From NCBI GenBank assembly GCA_950295325.1, contig OX485807.1, positions 49,898,796 to 49,962,795 of the forward strand: a DNA stretch of 64,000 nt. Reading direction: 5' to 3'. Made by a program: the position numbers and the translations under genes. Of this stretch, positions 22,006 through 33,465 are shown piece after piece. A model generated the notes under the pieces. The model made no database searches. It was not told the origin of the DNA and saw nothing but the letters and a program-made list of their open reading frames with translations. How positions within the stretch are numbered: position 1 is the stretch's first letter; each line of letters starts with the position of its first letter. Origin of the DNA: Polytrichum commune. Lineage: Eukaryota; Streptophyta; Polytrichopsida; Polytrichales; Polytrichaceae.

Positions 22006-23744
22006 TGTCAGCCATTACCCCCCACCCTTAAGCATCCTAATCCGGGTGAGAGCCTATGGCTCACATGTGTATGAATTACCCAATTACCACTTCTACTTCA
22101 TTTCACACACCAGTGAACAAGGATAATGTGCAACCATTCTCAATGATGAAAAATAAAACCACGCTTCAGCATTCATAAATGCCAGTATAAAAATCAGTCA
22201 TCATCCAACCTCCTCTCTAATTACTCCACTATAGTTCAAGTGAAGGTATCAACTAAAGCCCCTACACACTAATTCCAGCTCCTAGCATTAATTTCTAAGG
22301 TTTGACTACCCCTAATCCTTGCTGCTTTGAGGCAGCGAGTGAAAACCAAATCTTAATCACTGGCTCTCCCTAATTAATGAGCCTGCAAGGGCTAAAGGCT
22401 AGCTGCCTTCGGTGCTCACATCTCTGTTGTTGGGCAGTTGAACCCGTCATGGCCCGTCACTTCAGCAAAGGCTGTGCAGACGTCAGTTATTGAGGCTCTC
22501 GCTACCCACGACCTGTGTCCAACAATCTGGCGTCGCAAACTCCTTCTCCACCTAAATTCAGGTTAGCTACGCCCTGGCAATGCCCTTGTAGTTGAATGCT
22601 TCAGTGCTCTGTAGTAAGATTCACATTCTGGTTGTTGCTTACGTTTCTGTTGATTATTCAGGGCCTTAACCAATTGCACAATTGCCTGCATTCTTAGCCT
22701 TATGATTTTAACTCCGACCGAGGCTTCAAGAAGTAGCCAAGTCTTATGTTTTCCTACCTATATTCTTTCCTCCTTCTGAGTTTGCTTGATCGATGGCCAA
22801 CCACCCTCGGAACTCCTCCAAAACCCACAGTTGATACAACTCAATCCAGCATTGGTGCACATCGCACTTTGACCATTCCAACTCCCAGATCCCCATTCTT
22901 GCCCTGACCTGGCTGACCAATCTATCTTGTTCAGTGAAGAATTTCCGCAGCCAACAACCACCCCTTTTCGGCGCTCCTTCCCTCTCCTCCTTCCTACTTC
23001 TACTAGTATTTGTTGATATCCTACCGCCGCCAAGGTTCAGTTCCTAGCCGCATTCATCCTACCCCTTTAGCAGCTTCCGAGCTCGTTTGTGTCACCCTTC
23101 TAGCTCAAGAGCCAATTCGACTCACCTGCCTTCTCTCCGCGGCAGCCTTGCAGCCCTAGCTACACTTTGCGGAGAGACTTCCCCCGGCAGCTCCTCTGCT
23201 TTCTTGCCCACTGGCAGCAGTTCGACCGAACGTTTTCAGTTCACCCTCCAATCAATTCGATGCCATTCCCACAAAACCTTCTGGCTCCCAACTACCAGGG
23301 CTCCACCTGCCTAACCGATCCCGAATGTTGCTTTGAGAGAGAGTGAACAGGGACCGCCTCTGCCCTTGAGGACCCCCCTCTCAGACCCTAACTACATTGT
23401 AGCTGACACTTGCCACCGGTTGGCTCCCGGCAACTTTAACCACCCATCTACCCACCTAAAACGAACAATAACTTAAGCTAAAACAAACACTACACTTGCA
23501 TCACCTATGTGAACCTAATTAACACCCATTCAACTTGAACTAATTCACTCATCTTTTTTGGTCTTTTAACTTTTAAATAACTTGTGTCTCTCGATCAACT
23601 CAACAAAACATAACTTAACACATAACACACTAAACTTAACCAAATCTAAACTCTTGTCATTTCTAGCTACACACTCAACACCAATACTAAATCTTAATAG
23701 CTTTAAAGGTTAAGAAGACATGTGGGCGCGATATTGGGCTCACA
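22006..23744 (+). mobile_element. Solo LTR 1 (1739 bp), 5-bp TSD CTGGC
   Basis: It begins TGTCAGCC and ends GGGCTCACA, the TG...CA form typical of LTRs. It shares both ends with solo LTRs 2 and 3, including a CATCCTAATCCGGGTG block near the start and CATGTGGGC near the end. Perfect 5-bp duplications CTGGC flank it. No primer-binding site, gag/pol sequence or second LTR lies next to it, so it is a solo LTR. It sits inside MULE-like copy A; copy B has the uninterrupted site at about 54815-54835. Its middle is GC-richer, which produces short chance frames. Orientation is set by the TG...CA reading shared with the other two; which retrotransposon superfamily it belongs to cannot be told from the LTR alone. 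Confidence 0.92.
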
Positions 23745-23749
23745 CTGGC
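23745..23749. repeat. Target-site duplication, right, solo LTR 1
   Basis: CTGGC, identical to 22001-22005. Confidence 0.95.
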
Positions 23750-24118
23750 ACTCTTTCTTCAATGCATAAGGCAATCTAGAAATGTGCCATTGGTATTTCA
23801 AACACTATGTCTCCAACACAATGGTGGTGTGTGACACCACATTCTCATCTTGTGTGAGGGATTCCTCAATGCATGCCCTAGTGGATCTTGTGTTAGGGCG
23901 GGGGATGGATTAGTTCACATTGTTTTGGATGATGAGAATCCAACTTAGGCCCCGGTGGCAAGTCCGTCGTTTTGCTAGTTGATCCAAACAATTAAGATCA
24001 CTCCAACGCACAATTTATGGTATTCATATCCTCTACCCTTGGGCAAGACCTCATAGCTTCTGTGAGGAGCTTGGAATGACCAGTATGAGTTGCAACTTTC
24101 AACGTCAATGAAACCTGC

Positions 24119-24586
24119 TCATGCCCTTTCCCCAAAGACCTGCCTTTCAACCACTTTTTGTATTAATTTATCCAAAATGGTGGACCAACGGAAGATGCAT
24201 GTATGCTTGTGCACTTCCAGAGGAGCATTTTGATCACCATCACCATAAACCTTCCTCAACACATTCCCTTTTGCATGTGAACTATCCGCCATGAAGCCCT
24301 TAAAATTCACCTTAAGGACATCGTTCTCAAGCATGACATCATTAAGATTCTCCCAAAACAAGGTTTGGGCATGGGCATCCTCCAATTGCATATCACAATA
24401 TGCTATAGTGAGTACCTTGCAATGCTTATTGTCGTAGACATGAAATGCCATCATCGTCCAAATGTGGAGGCGCTTTACATGGTGAAATGTTATACAAGAA
24501 TTCTTCATGTCTCCACCATGTTGCATGCGCCTAATTAGATCGACTCCACTTCCAACATAATCCACATACATCTTGAACACAAACAC
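24119..24586 (-). pseudogene. MULE-like transposase core, copy A
   Basis: A 155-codon minus-strand frame reads VLTIAYCDMQLEDAHAQTLF, then NFKGFMADSSHAKGN, then HTCIFRWSTILDK. This order (a D after hydrophobic strands, a second D in MADS about 60 residues on, then a C-x-x-H-type motif) follows the MULE transposase core, where a C2H motif lies between the second and third acidic residues. Here the H of C-x-x-H is R (CIFRW), while copy B keeps H (CYFH). The frame begins and ends inside the element with no recognisable DNA-binding domain, so it is a fragment of an inactive gene. The MULE assignment rests on motif order seen by eye; a related DDE family is possible. Confidence 0.65.
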
Positions 24587-24779
24587 CTTATCTTTAGACT
24601 ACCTTGGAAACCTACTTGAACCCCTAATGGTCTTTAAGCACCATTATATTGTCCATGGAACTCATCCCACTTCGAATGAATCACTTGGATCTAGCCACAA
24701 AGTTCCTACTATTAGGGGAGGCTGGAGCGGAGAATTTATTCATGACCACCTCCAACAAAGCTCCATGAGGATGATTCTT

Positions 24780-25470
24780 CTCCCCAAAAGAGGGGACTTG
24801 AGGATGTGATTATCCAAGAATTGCTTACTCGCAACAGTTGGAGTTTTAGACACCTCATTAGCAACACATTGGAAAGCCACATTTAGGGACTCACAACACA
24901 TTGGACACATGGTGGTCATGCACACCTAGATGGATACACGCACGGGACTATCCAAAGATGCAAAATGAATGTATATAATCCTTACGTGACAAACATTGAG
25001 ACAAATGGGAGGGGAACAACGAACTCTAAACCCCTATGGTGGCCCTTTACCCACAACAAATGCGGTGGGTGTAATGTTGATCCACTCGGTATTGTTGCAA
25101 GTTCCACCATTTTGCGACATAGTCCCATGTCAAGAATTGTTAGGGCATTGGAGATGGCCAATGCATGGAGACCTCTTGAAAGTCAAGCCAAATTCATTTT
25201 GGATGTTTTTTGTTTTGGTTTTGCACCAAACATGTCCATCATAAATCTTGTCCATGCCATCCATTACCTTGCCGTAAGCATCATGACCCTTAATCTATAT
25301 GTGGCAAAACAAAATGACATCCCTATCAAATGTACACGGGATGTCTATGACAATGTACACGGGATCTCTATGACAATGTTATCGAAGTCTATATTAGTTA
25401 GGTTAGACACGGATCTTCTACGACACTTGGTGATTTTGAGTGCATTGAACATATGGACATTTGTTATGGT
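24780..25470 (-). mobile_element. Segment of the MULE-like element kept only in copy A
   Basis: Copy B jumps from the equivalent of 25465 to the equivalent of about 24768 (at 52661), so about 690 bp is missing there. The 209-codon plus-strand frame 24965-25594 lies antisense across this segment and has no recognisable domain. Confidence 0.6.
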
Positions 25471-25528
25471 CAAAGTAGGATTAACTGGAGGTTTTTTGGA
25501 GTGTGTGATTTTTTGCAACAATCATATA

Positions 25529-25753
25529 TCAAGCCTTGTAAGGAGAAGGTTCATTGGTAGGAAGTGCTTGTGCAAAAGATGCAAAAACAAATGAAGAAGA
25601 AGACTTAAATGAAGAAGTTGAATCCATAGCTAGGTCAACCACTTGGATGCCCTCATCATCAAAATAGCTAAGGAGCATGACATCTTCCGAACTGGACTTA
25701 ATCTTTAACTCTATACACATCATTGCTTTGAACAGTTGTTGTGATGGATTCAT
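25529..25753 (-). pseudogene. Upstream coding fragment of MULE-like element, copy A
   Basis: A minus-strand frame reads KIKSSSEDVMLLSYFDDEG then FKSSSSFVFASFAQA and ends NEPSPYKA. The equivalent plus-strand frame in copy B (52336-52587) differs at only some residues and ends at the same stop. Conservation of frame and stop between two diverged copies shows this was a real coding segment, though I do not recognise the protein. Confidence 0.65.
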
Positions 25754-26964
25754 TTTTCAACAACGTTGTTGACGAAGTCATCTACATCTCAGACTAACCT
25801 ATGACTTTGTAAAAACCTCCATCCAATGTCCAAAATGAATCCACATCCTCTCTGGGCTTTTGAACCAATATTCTCCCACGCAACACTACAATGTCATGAA
25901 ACAATTATTATTCCACATACATGGTGCCCAATCAAATGCCAAATTTTAGACTAAGCAAAGTTCTTGAAGCACAACAACACCATCTAGACCTAAGGGGAGG
26001 GTGAAGGGAATGGAGCCTTCCACAACAACAAAAAAAACGATGCCATCGATAGAGATTGTAATAAAACTATGTGTGTAAAGAATGGTGGAATGAACGAAGG
26101 CAACACATATGGATACAAAGTAAGAAAGATGTTAAATTCTTACAAGAGAACCACAATATTAAAAATATGATCATTGGTTGTATATATTTGGAATACATAC
26201 TAGTAATCTCAGTGACTGAGAATGCTAAAGTATACATAATGAACTCTAACAACTAATGATTGACCCAATTAGGAGGGGTACTCTAGTGGGCCAATATGAT
26301 GATAAAGCCAAACTTGTGCACATGAACCAAATCAATAATGGAGTATTGTGGGCTATTGTAAATAAATGTAGCGAAGGGTATAGAAGCACTTACTTTTGTT
26401 GATAAACTCTTTTGAAAGTGGACCAGAAGAGGCAGTGCAATTGGTGAATGTTTTGAGTCATATTGTTTTAAGTGTCAATGCAAGAGAGTGAGTATGGAAC
26501 ACCTATAAGGAGGAGAAGGAAGAAATGTGGTTTGCAATGTTTTAGGGCAAAATAACTCTAGAGGGCTAGCATGAGAAACAAATTGTGAACGGAATGAGAA
26601 GGAGACAACACCAACATTGCTAAACGCTATTGTTTAAGGACATCGAGTCACAACCATGTACTATTGGTGATGAAAATTTGGAGATCATGAGCAATACATT
26701 TGAAGAGTCATCATCGTTTAAGAACGAGGGGGAAACCCTACATTCAAAAAATGCAAGTTGTCAATCAAACCATTGTACGTATAATGAGTATTCATTGACT
26801 TTGACCAAGAGCTATAGGATTCTTTGCTCTATCATCCTCGTATGGTTTTTTTCCATCCATAACCTATTTTTCTTCAAATAGACTGAGTTTCAACAAAAAC
26901 CCTTAAAGGAAAATGGGACCTTGTGGATAGTTTCCAACGAAATAAGACCTTTGGAATGTGGATT

Positions 26965-27173
26965 GTGAATGGTAGACTGAACCAATTACTCATTTCCACA
27001 TTACGCATACATTTGAGGAGATGGGATCGAGAGGGGGGGGGGGGGGCTCACACCCAAAAACAAAACAAAAACAAAAAAAACAAAAAAAACAAGGGAAAGG
27101 GGCTCCAATCAATTACAATGGAGGACCATGGATCGAGACGAGCAAGGGAAGTGGAATGGGAATAGTGAATGGT
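26965..27173. mobile_element. Small insertion with 9-bp direct repeats in copy A
   Basis: GTGAATGGT at 26965-26973 is repeated exactly at 27165-27173, enclosing 191 bp absent from copy B. A 9-bp target duplication is typical of Mutator-like elements. Inverted ends are weak. The right repeat is followed by another GAATGG, so part of the match could be local repetition. The insert contains a run of about 15 G and an A-rich CAAAAA tract. Confidence 0.5.
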
Positions 27174-27745
27174 GAATGGAGGGGGAGGGTGATGAACGTT
27201 GTGGGTAGCTCCTTTGCAATAAGCTAGGAAGACTCAAGATGAAACACCATGTTAATTTATTATTACTTGAGAGCTACCGTGTCTCATTAACGTGCTCAAT
27301 TTATTCACCTCCCCTCTTCCTATGATTTGAACATAATTGCTTTTGGAGTTAAGAGTTCTCAATCTTAGTCATCTTACGCTCAATGTAAGGCTCTTTGATT
27401 GTGGGGAGTAACTAAAATGAAATGAACTCTTGGAGGTGTTTCAATATCCTCAAGTTCAATCCATATTTAATTAAGTTAAGTCACATTATATAACATCCTT
27501 AATTGGTAATGACAAAAAACTCTTCAAGGCTTCAATTAAGCTTCCAGAAGAAGGTCAAGTCTCTGGTTCACTTTATGACTTCCGTGATAATATGGCCTCT
27601 TAATGTTAATTCATTCATATAGGTACTCTCATCAATTCACATAATCAATCTTTAACTACATTATAAGAGTATGTTAGCTTGCGCTATACTAAATCACTTT
27701 CTTGATATGTTGTAGTAATAAGCATAATTGAATGTTAATGTAATA

Positions 27746-28199
27746 AGTGGTAGAAGGTGTATGTTCTTGTATTTTATTTAGCTCAAGTGTTACCACTTAG
27801 TATATAAATATGATACTTGTATTTATATATTAAATGCATATAACAAGTTTAACTACATTGACTTAATATTTAATATAATACTCCACATATTCAACTAAAG
27901 ATCTCCACAAGAATCTCACATGTGACTCAAAGATGAAACGAGTCTTCTGCAATCTCTCAAGTGATCAGTTCCGCAAAACACTCCAATTAGAGTAAGGAAG
28001 TTCTCATAATAATGAAATTCAAATGTAAATACTCCTTTTGAGGAGTTTCAACACAAGAGACGAGAAGAATAGAGTTGATCACTTAGTCTGTCAAGCTTCA
28101 ATATGTGTTGAGGTTAACTTAATCATCATGTAAATTCAAATGTCACAACCATCCTCCAAAACCTTGAGTGTTCATATCTCACCCTCACACTTTTCTCTT
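27746..28199. other. Unassigned AT-rich DNA
   Basis: Homology with the copy B side ends near 27745, and nothing further was recognised until the family H fragments. Confidence 0.35.
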
Positions 28200-29125
28200 G
28201 GGCGTTTATTCAAAAGCAAGGAGCATGTGTTGGCAAGGATGATGTCTATTTTAACTACACTACCATGAAGGACCAACTAATGAATGGCTTTGTTCCTTGC
28301 GGGGTGCTCGTGAGAAACGTTTAACCTTAATTCATATGTTTATTGAGGCTTTGTGTAAGCCTGGAGGGGTAGTCATGATGTCACAACTTCTAGATGTGGG
28401 TTTGTAATCTTGAGCTCTACCTTCATGTTTCAAAAGCTATAACATAACATTTCAACACTTTAATGCTTCAATGCACATGTGATTAAAGTAGTTGTGTTTC
28501 CATTCAGGTGCCTTAGTCCACGCATGTCGTAAGAGCGGATGCCATCTTGTTGGTTATGAGGCAAATGACATCATTTTCAATAAGGGTCTTCAACCACTTC
28601 GAGAGTCTTCATCACAAAACCCCCGTGGCCTATCATTCATCACAACCACCTTCATTGGAGGACGATGATGAACCTCCTCGCAAAGTAGCCAAGAAATCAC
28701 GTTTGAGTACGTGAGTTTTGCCCAACATATTTTAGTCGCTTGTTTTTTGGATGTGCTCGTGTTCATCTTAACTAACTCTCATTATGTATATGTATATGTA
28801 TATGCAATGTCTACAAGATGATGGAGCAATTGTCATCCCCTCCCAAGTCATTATTGCTTCCAATGTACGTGGAAAGCATTGCTCTTGCACAAGCGGCCAC
28901 ATAAACACCCAAACCTCGCCCGAAGAATCACAAGTTTAGTCCCGATGTGGAGACAATGTTAGATTTAAAGGCGTCGGAGGCCAATGGGGGGTATTTAGAT
29001 AGTTGACAATAACATCCACCATATGATTGATTGGATATGTTTGGTTTGGAACGTGATTGTATTTGGCATTTCATCCCCCACTACTCATGTATAATCACTC
29101 ACCGCTCACATGATAGCACTCCCTG
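28200..29125 (+). pseudogene. Family H coding remnant, copy 1
   Basis: In broken plus-strand frames I read LCKPGGVVMMSQLLDVG (near 28350), GALVHACRKSGCHLVGYEAN (near 28515-28570), and SLLLPMYVESIALAQAAT then PKPRPKNHKFSPDVET (28850-28950). The last part is the inverted partner of 38900-39080. The GALVHAC...GRHLVGYE-type string resembles the cofactor-binding end of DNA N-methyltransferase-like proteins (gene-family memory, weak). Stops and frameshifts separate the pieces. Non-coding similarity with the partner continues to about 29125. Confidence 0.5.
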
Positions 29126-30346
29126 GTGGAATATGTGGTGCTCATAAACCAATGAGGAACCAATACTAATTGTAAACTCAAATTAATCCAAGAATGTTAA
29201 TTATGGGATCTTCTTGAATGTCATCCAAGAATGATCTTCTTGTTTGAATATTATAAGAATGTGTCAAGTAACATGAATTACTTTGTTCTAAAGTTCCTTG
29301 AAAAACTTGTTCTCACACATGGTTGTCCAAATACACATAGGGTGATTTCCCCAAACCCAAATGTGTAATTTAGCTCCAAATTGTTTGATTAGTAAATGAA
29401 TTGTCTAAATTTTTATGCATCTCTCAAGAGTGGTACTATGGCTTGTCAATGTCTTGGTCGGAAGAAAATAATAATAATAATAATAAATAAATAAAATCAT
29501 GAATTTGTACTTGGAGTGCCGTTAAGGATACATAGTAGTGGGTGTCATCATATATGCATCAAAAAATCTTGTTGAGCTACACTCTTTCTACTCTTTAGTG
29601 TGAGTGCTTATATATATATATATATTTATCAAATCATGGTGAACTACTTTCAATTGAAGATTGTTTGTCGAAATCAAGTGTCTAGTCCTAATGATTGTCT
29701 TTAAAAATATTATGGTACTTTTGCATGCGTTAGTGTGTGGGCTTCTGCCACCACTTAACAAAGCATGCAATGTGTGTATAACTAACGCTCCCTTTGTAAG
29801 ATCTTGAGGCTCCTTGCAAACCGTTTTGCCACCATTATTTTTAGGAGAGAGGGAATTATCATGTACAAGCATACATCTCATCCATCAACATAAAACCTTA
29901 ACCTCCTTTAAGTAACTTGTAGCCAATTCATTTCGATAACCTTGAGTATACTAACTCGGGGTTTTAAAGTCAATTGTAGTGTCATAATCAATGAGAAATA
30001 GTAACCTTTGGGTTGCATGCTATTTCAGGGTTTTTCTGCTGGATGAATGAGAGGAATGTTTGTATATGGCAGTTCGTCTCTTCCCATTCATAAGGTGCAA
30101 AATATTTTTTTAAATCTCTCAATATCATAAATTTAAGGTCATTTTAAATTGTGTCTTGCACACTACACTATATTCTCTAGTTTGTGGAATACTATGATGT
30201 TCTACTATGATGTGCATTGTGCACTACATCAAATCAAGCTCACTCAATTAACCTCGAAAGGTTAAAATAATTAAACCCACACTAAAGAGACAAACTTAAA
30301 GTGTAGCAAGGACCAATTATAATGAATTGTAATCTATCTTGGTCCA
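29126..30346. other. Unassigned AT-rich DNA
   Basis: Contains an (ATA)n tract at 29466-29490 and a short TA run near 29612. No coding or shared repeat content was recognised. Confidence 0.4.
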
Positions 30347-30355
30347 CCATTCCGA
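30347..30355. repeat. 9-bp target-site duplication, left
   Basis: CCATTCCGA, repeated exactly at 30698-30706. Confidence 0.9.
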
Positions 30356-30697
30356 GCCCCGGGCTAGATCATATCTTCATTTGGTTGGGCTCCACCCCTC
30401 CCACGCCTCCTTCACTGCCCAGTCTTCCTGCTTGCACCTACATGGGAACTCTTCCTCATTGGGAACCAATGTGACAATACCTGGTCAAAAATTACAAATA
30501 TTTGAGTTGACATCACTTTCATTATTCTAAAGTTAATTAATGGAGTTTCTTCACATGCCAAAAAAACTCAATGGCTTGTCACGTTGGTTCCCAACAGGGA
30601 AGAGTTCCCACGTAGGTGCGGGCAAGAAGACCGGGCAGTGAAGGAGGCATGGGAGGGGCAGGGCCTAGCTGAATGAAGATGTGATCTAGCCTGGGGC
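30356..30697. mobile_element. MULE-type MITE with long inverted repeats
   Basis: The left end is GCCCCGGGCTAGATCA and the right end, read inward, GCCCCAGGCTAGATCA. Inverted similarity continues for about 120 bp per arm (30356-30475 and 30577-30697), with a non-coding spacer of about 100 bp. Exact 9-bp direct repeats CCATTCCGA flank it. Long TIRs plus 9-bp TSDs are the signature of Mutator-like elements. It is far too short for a transposase. Its ends do not resemble the larger MULE-like copies A/B, so it is a different family. Confidence 0.88.
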
Positions 30698-30706
30698 CCA
30701 TTCCGA
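30698..30706. repeat. 9-bp target-site duplication, right
   Basis: CCATTCCGA, identical to 30347-30355. Confidence 0.9.
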
Positions 30707-32046
30707 CAAGGAGAAAAAGTATATGATATACGGGATCAAACTCATGAAGGCTCATCACTTAAATCATAGCCACAACCCTTCATGAATCCTCCATTAAGTG
30801 CTCAATACAACAATCAAAGATAAGCTTACATCATTATTGAGGGCTTTAATCAACAAATGGGGAGAACCAACTGCTAGTTACAAATGCTTTGTCACAAATG
30901 GCTAGTTCATGAACCCTCCATTAAGGTCTCATCAATGGTTCCTAGCTAGTGATTGGAATTACATTATATATGAAAGTTCTAAAGGATGTTAAACCCATAA
31001 TTGAAGAATTTGTTAACTACCTACACAATATGTGCAATTAGGTTGATCACGCTAATTTATTGACATTTCACATTATTTTGAACACTTAAGAACCACAATT
31101 AGTGCAATTAGGTCGACCTCCCAAGGTGATTTGCATGGGTAAAGATGTCGACCTAATTGCATATACATGTGTAGTGGTCAATAAGCAAAGATGAGGCCAC
31201 GTCATTCTCATGGTGTAACGAGACGCATAATACAACTTCAAATAGGTCAAGGGGCATTGACTTTTGTACTTCTAAACTTAAAACATGTTCTCCAAAATCC
31301 CCGGTTAATTTATCTTAATTAGTTCCCATTAGACTAATCGAAGGTCTTTGATGCCAATTAAGGTTTATGTCAGCTAAGTATGTGTGCCTTACAAATGTGC
31401 TCACTTATACAGTCTGAACTAGGCTGGGATTTAATTGGACTTTCAAGCACATGTATGACTTGATCATGTTCGGAACTTATTTATCATATCATTGTAGGCA
31501 TAGTTGCACTCCCTTGGAGCCAAGTCCTGATTTCATTCACTTTTGAACTATGAGTGGCGGTCTTATTGTTTACAAAATGGATGAATGAGAGGACGTACAC
31601 TCGGAACCTCTTACACAATAATTCTTCACAGCCCTTAACATATACTTGCCAACATTATATATCTAAACGCCACCACCAAATGATTGGTGTTGGTTTCCCG
31701 ATCATTGTGCCTAGTTAATACCACTCCTTATTATGTCGGTCACATGTAGAAAATAGTGGTGTGGTCAACTATCCTATTGGGAATCGGGCCTCATAGACCA
31801 CCCTAGAATTTGCATTTGAGAGAATTGGATGATGTTTTATAAGAAGGACGATGACATGGCGGCCACATAACATGTGTGAGTGACCGACAAAGGGTCGATA
31901 CAATCCCGTTCAAATTTTGACGGTGGTAAACCGATTTTGGTTTCAAGTCAATCAAGAGCATTCCTAATACAATCACTTGTGGTTAGCGAGTTTTAGATTC
32001 TAGTTGGATTGAAACTGCGTATGAATATATCACAATTTTTATCTTA
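30707..32046. other. Unassigned DNA
   Basis: No coding region was recognised. It contains one perfect 15-bp stem (see 31103-31161). Confidence 0.35.
31103..31161. repeat. Perfect 15-bp hairpin
   Basis: TGCAATTAGGTCGAC (31103-31117) and its exact complement (31147-31161) are separated by 29 bp. A related GTGCAATTAGGTTGATCA lies upstream near 31032. Confidence 0.8.
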
Positions 32047-32051
32047 CGTAT
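32047..32051. repeat. Target-site duplication, left, solo LTR 2
   Basis: CGTAT, matching CGTAC at 33461-33465 with one difference. Confidence 0.8.
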
Positions 32052-33460
32052 TGTGAGGCCAAATCCACCACCCTTTAGCGTCCTAGTCCGGGTGATGGCT
32101 TTGAGAATCACATGTATCTACTACAACCTTGAACCATGTGCAAAGTAATTTTCATGTTCAAATGAACACATATTGTCTCACTCATTATGCTTTATTAATG
32201 TTGGCCTCTTGGCTTGTGGTAGAGTTGGATTTCTCAAGAGTCCAACCCGCGGCTTTAGCCGCACATGCCCTTACGGACATTCCCCTCACTCTTTTGATCT
32301 TCACCTCCTTTTTCTTGCCATTGCAAGAGTCCTCCACATTCTCCATTAATAATGCAAGTGAGTTATTTTGACCGAGAGGTGCAAGTGTTGAAAAAACACT
32401 CTTCTCAATGGTTAAACCCACTCATACAAATCCACACGTGGCACCAACTAGCCTAATGAATCTAACTACTTGGCCACCACTAAAATGGCCTAATGTGATT
32501 TAGTTTTTAATGTGCTAACACCCACTAATTGAGCTTAGCCTTGCTAACCCCTAGATGGCCTAATTATGATTTGTTACTAAGCAGCTCAGCTGCAGTCTAG
32601 CCCACGGTCTCGGTGTTGTTAGCCCTTCCAGCAGCTCAGCTGCAGTCAATCCCACAGTCTCGGTGCTGTTAGCCACCCAGCAGCTCAGCTGTAGTCTAAT
32701 CCCACAGTCTCGGTGTTGTTAGCCACCCAGCAGCCCAGCTGCAGTCTAATCCCACAGTCTCGGTGTTGTTAGCCACCCAGCAGCCCAGCTGCAGTCTAAT
32801 CCCACAGAGTTCCAACACCCGAATAGGTAACCCAGCTACTAGCTGCACCTTAATACAAACCCTTTCATCCACTAATCAAATGTTTTCTAGGTTTTTCTTC
32901 TTCTTTCCTTTTCCTTGCTCCTAAGTAATGAACTAATCTAACACACTAATTTCACTAACTACTACCTAATCACCACGTGCAATCTTAAGCTCTGAGAGCT
33001 CACTCACTTGGGAGGCATTGAGAGAGAGAGAGAGGAAAATGAGAGAAAAACACCTTAAGTAGCAAAGAGGGAGAGAGGGAGAGAGGGAGAGAGAGGTGAG
33101 GATAGGGTGAGAGGATTAGCACCTCCAATCACAATCCTTTAACCCTCTCCTCCAAAGTAGGGACTAATCCCCATCCACAAAACCTTCTCATTCCTAAACC
33201 AACAAGGTGAATCCAAAAGTGGGCATTTAACCCGCGGAGCTCACCTTGCCTCACCTTACCCCCCTACTCACATAATCAAGGCATTCTCTTATTGAAATCA
33301 ACCTTGAAATAATCACACAACACCACCTAATGCCTAAAGTTAAATCCACACCACACTTCACTCTTTTTATGTTTTGTGAATCATCATAACACATCAAAGT
33401 CAAACTAAAATTGGTTTCGAAGAGTTAATCACCACATGTGGGCACCATTTTGGGCTCACA
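32052..33460 (+). mobile_element. Solo LTR 2 (1409 bp)
   Basis: It begins TGTGAGGCC and ends GGGCTCACA. Near the start it shares CGTCCTAGTCCGGGTGA, and near the end CACATGTGGGCACC, with solo LTRs 1 and 3. The flanks CGTAT and CGTAC are a 5-bp target duplication with one mutation. No internal retrotransposon region adjoins it. It contains a 50-bp tandem repeat (32581-32807) and a GA-rich stretch (33020-33100) not seen in the other two LTRs. Confidence 0.88.
32581..32807. repeat. 50-bp tandem repeat inside solo LTR 2
   Basis: Five units begin at 32581, 32631, 32680, 32730 and 32780, the last partial. Each contains CAGCTGCAGTC (or a one-base variant) and, in the first four, TCTCGGTGTTGTTAGCC. 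Units 3-5 are the most alike, suggesting recent expansion at that end. Confidence 0.92.
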
Positions 33461-33465
33461 CGTAC
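33461..33465. repeat. Target-site duplication, right, solo LTR 2
   Basis: CGTAC, one difference from the left copy CGTAT. Confidence 0.8.

Larger units (their letters stand above)
20908..27745 (-). mobile_element. MULE-like transposon, copy A (decayed, minus strand)
   Basis: Reverse complementary to 46490-55694. Homology is recognisable almost end to end, from TGCACTACATTTC at 20908 to the region ending near 27745. A transposase core with MULE-like features is encoded around 24119-24586 on the minus strand and its C-terminal part at 20990-22005. Copy A is interrupted by a solo LTR (22006-23744) and a 191-bp insertion (26974-27164). It has a local tandem duplication (21081-21525) and lacks the segment equivalent to about 53980-54460 of copy B. 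It also lacks, or never had, the 4.1-kb segment at 47111-51204 of copy B. I could not define terminal inverted repeats or a target duplication for the element as a whole, so its outer limits are limits of homology only. Confidence 0.75.

Noticed and set aside
24965..25594. 209-codon plus-strand open frame, the longest in the window
   Set aside because: It runs antisense through MULE-like copy A, has no recognisable domain, and is not conserved as a frame in copy B, where most of the segment is deleted.
30218..30235. TGTGCACTACATC, like the outer edge of the MULE-like element at 20905
   Set aside because: It is in direct rather than inverted orientation, only about 13 bp long, and no homology follows it.
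32581..32807. Regular 50-bp repeats suggestive of a CRISPR array
   Set aside because: There are no unique spacers; the units are head-to-tail tandem copies inside an LTR, and the context is eukaryotic.
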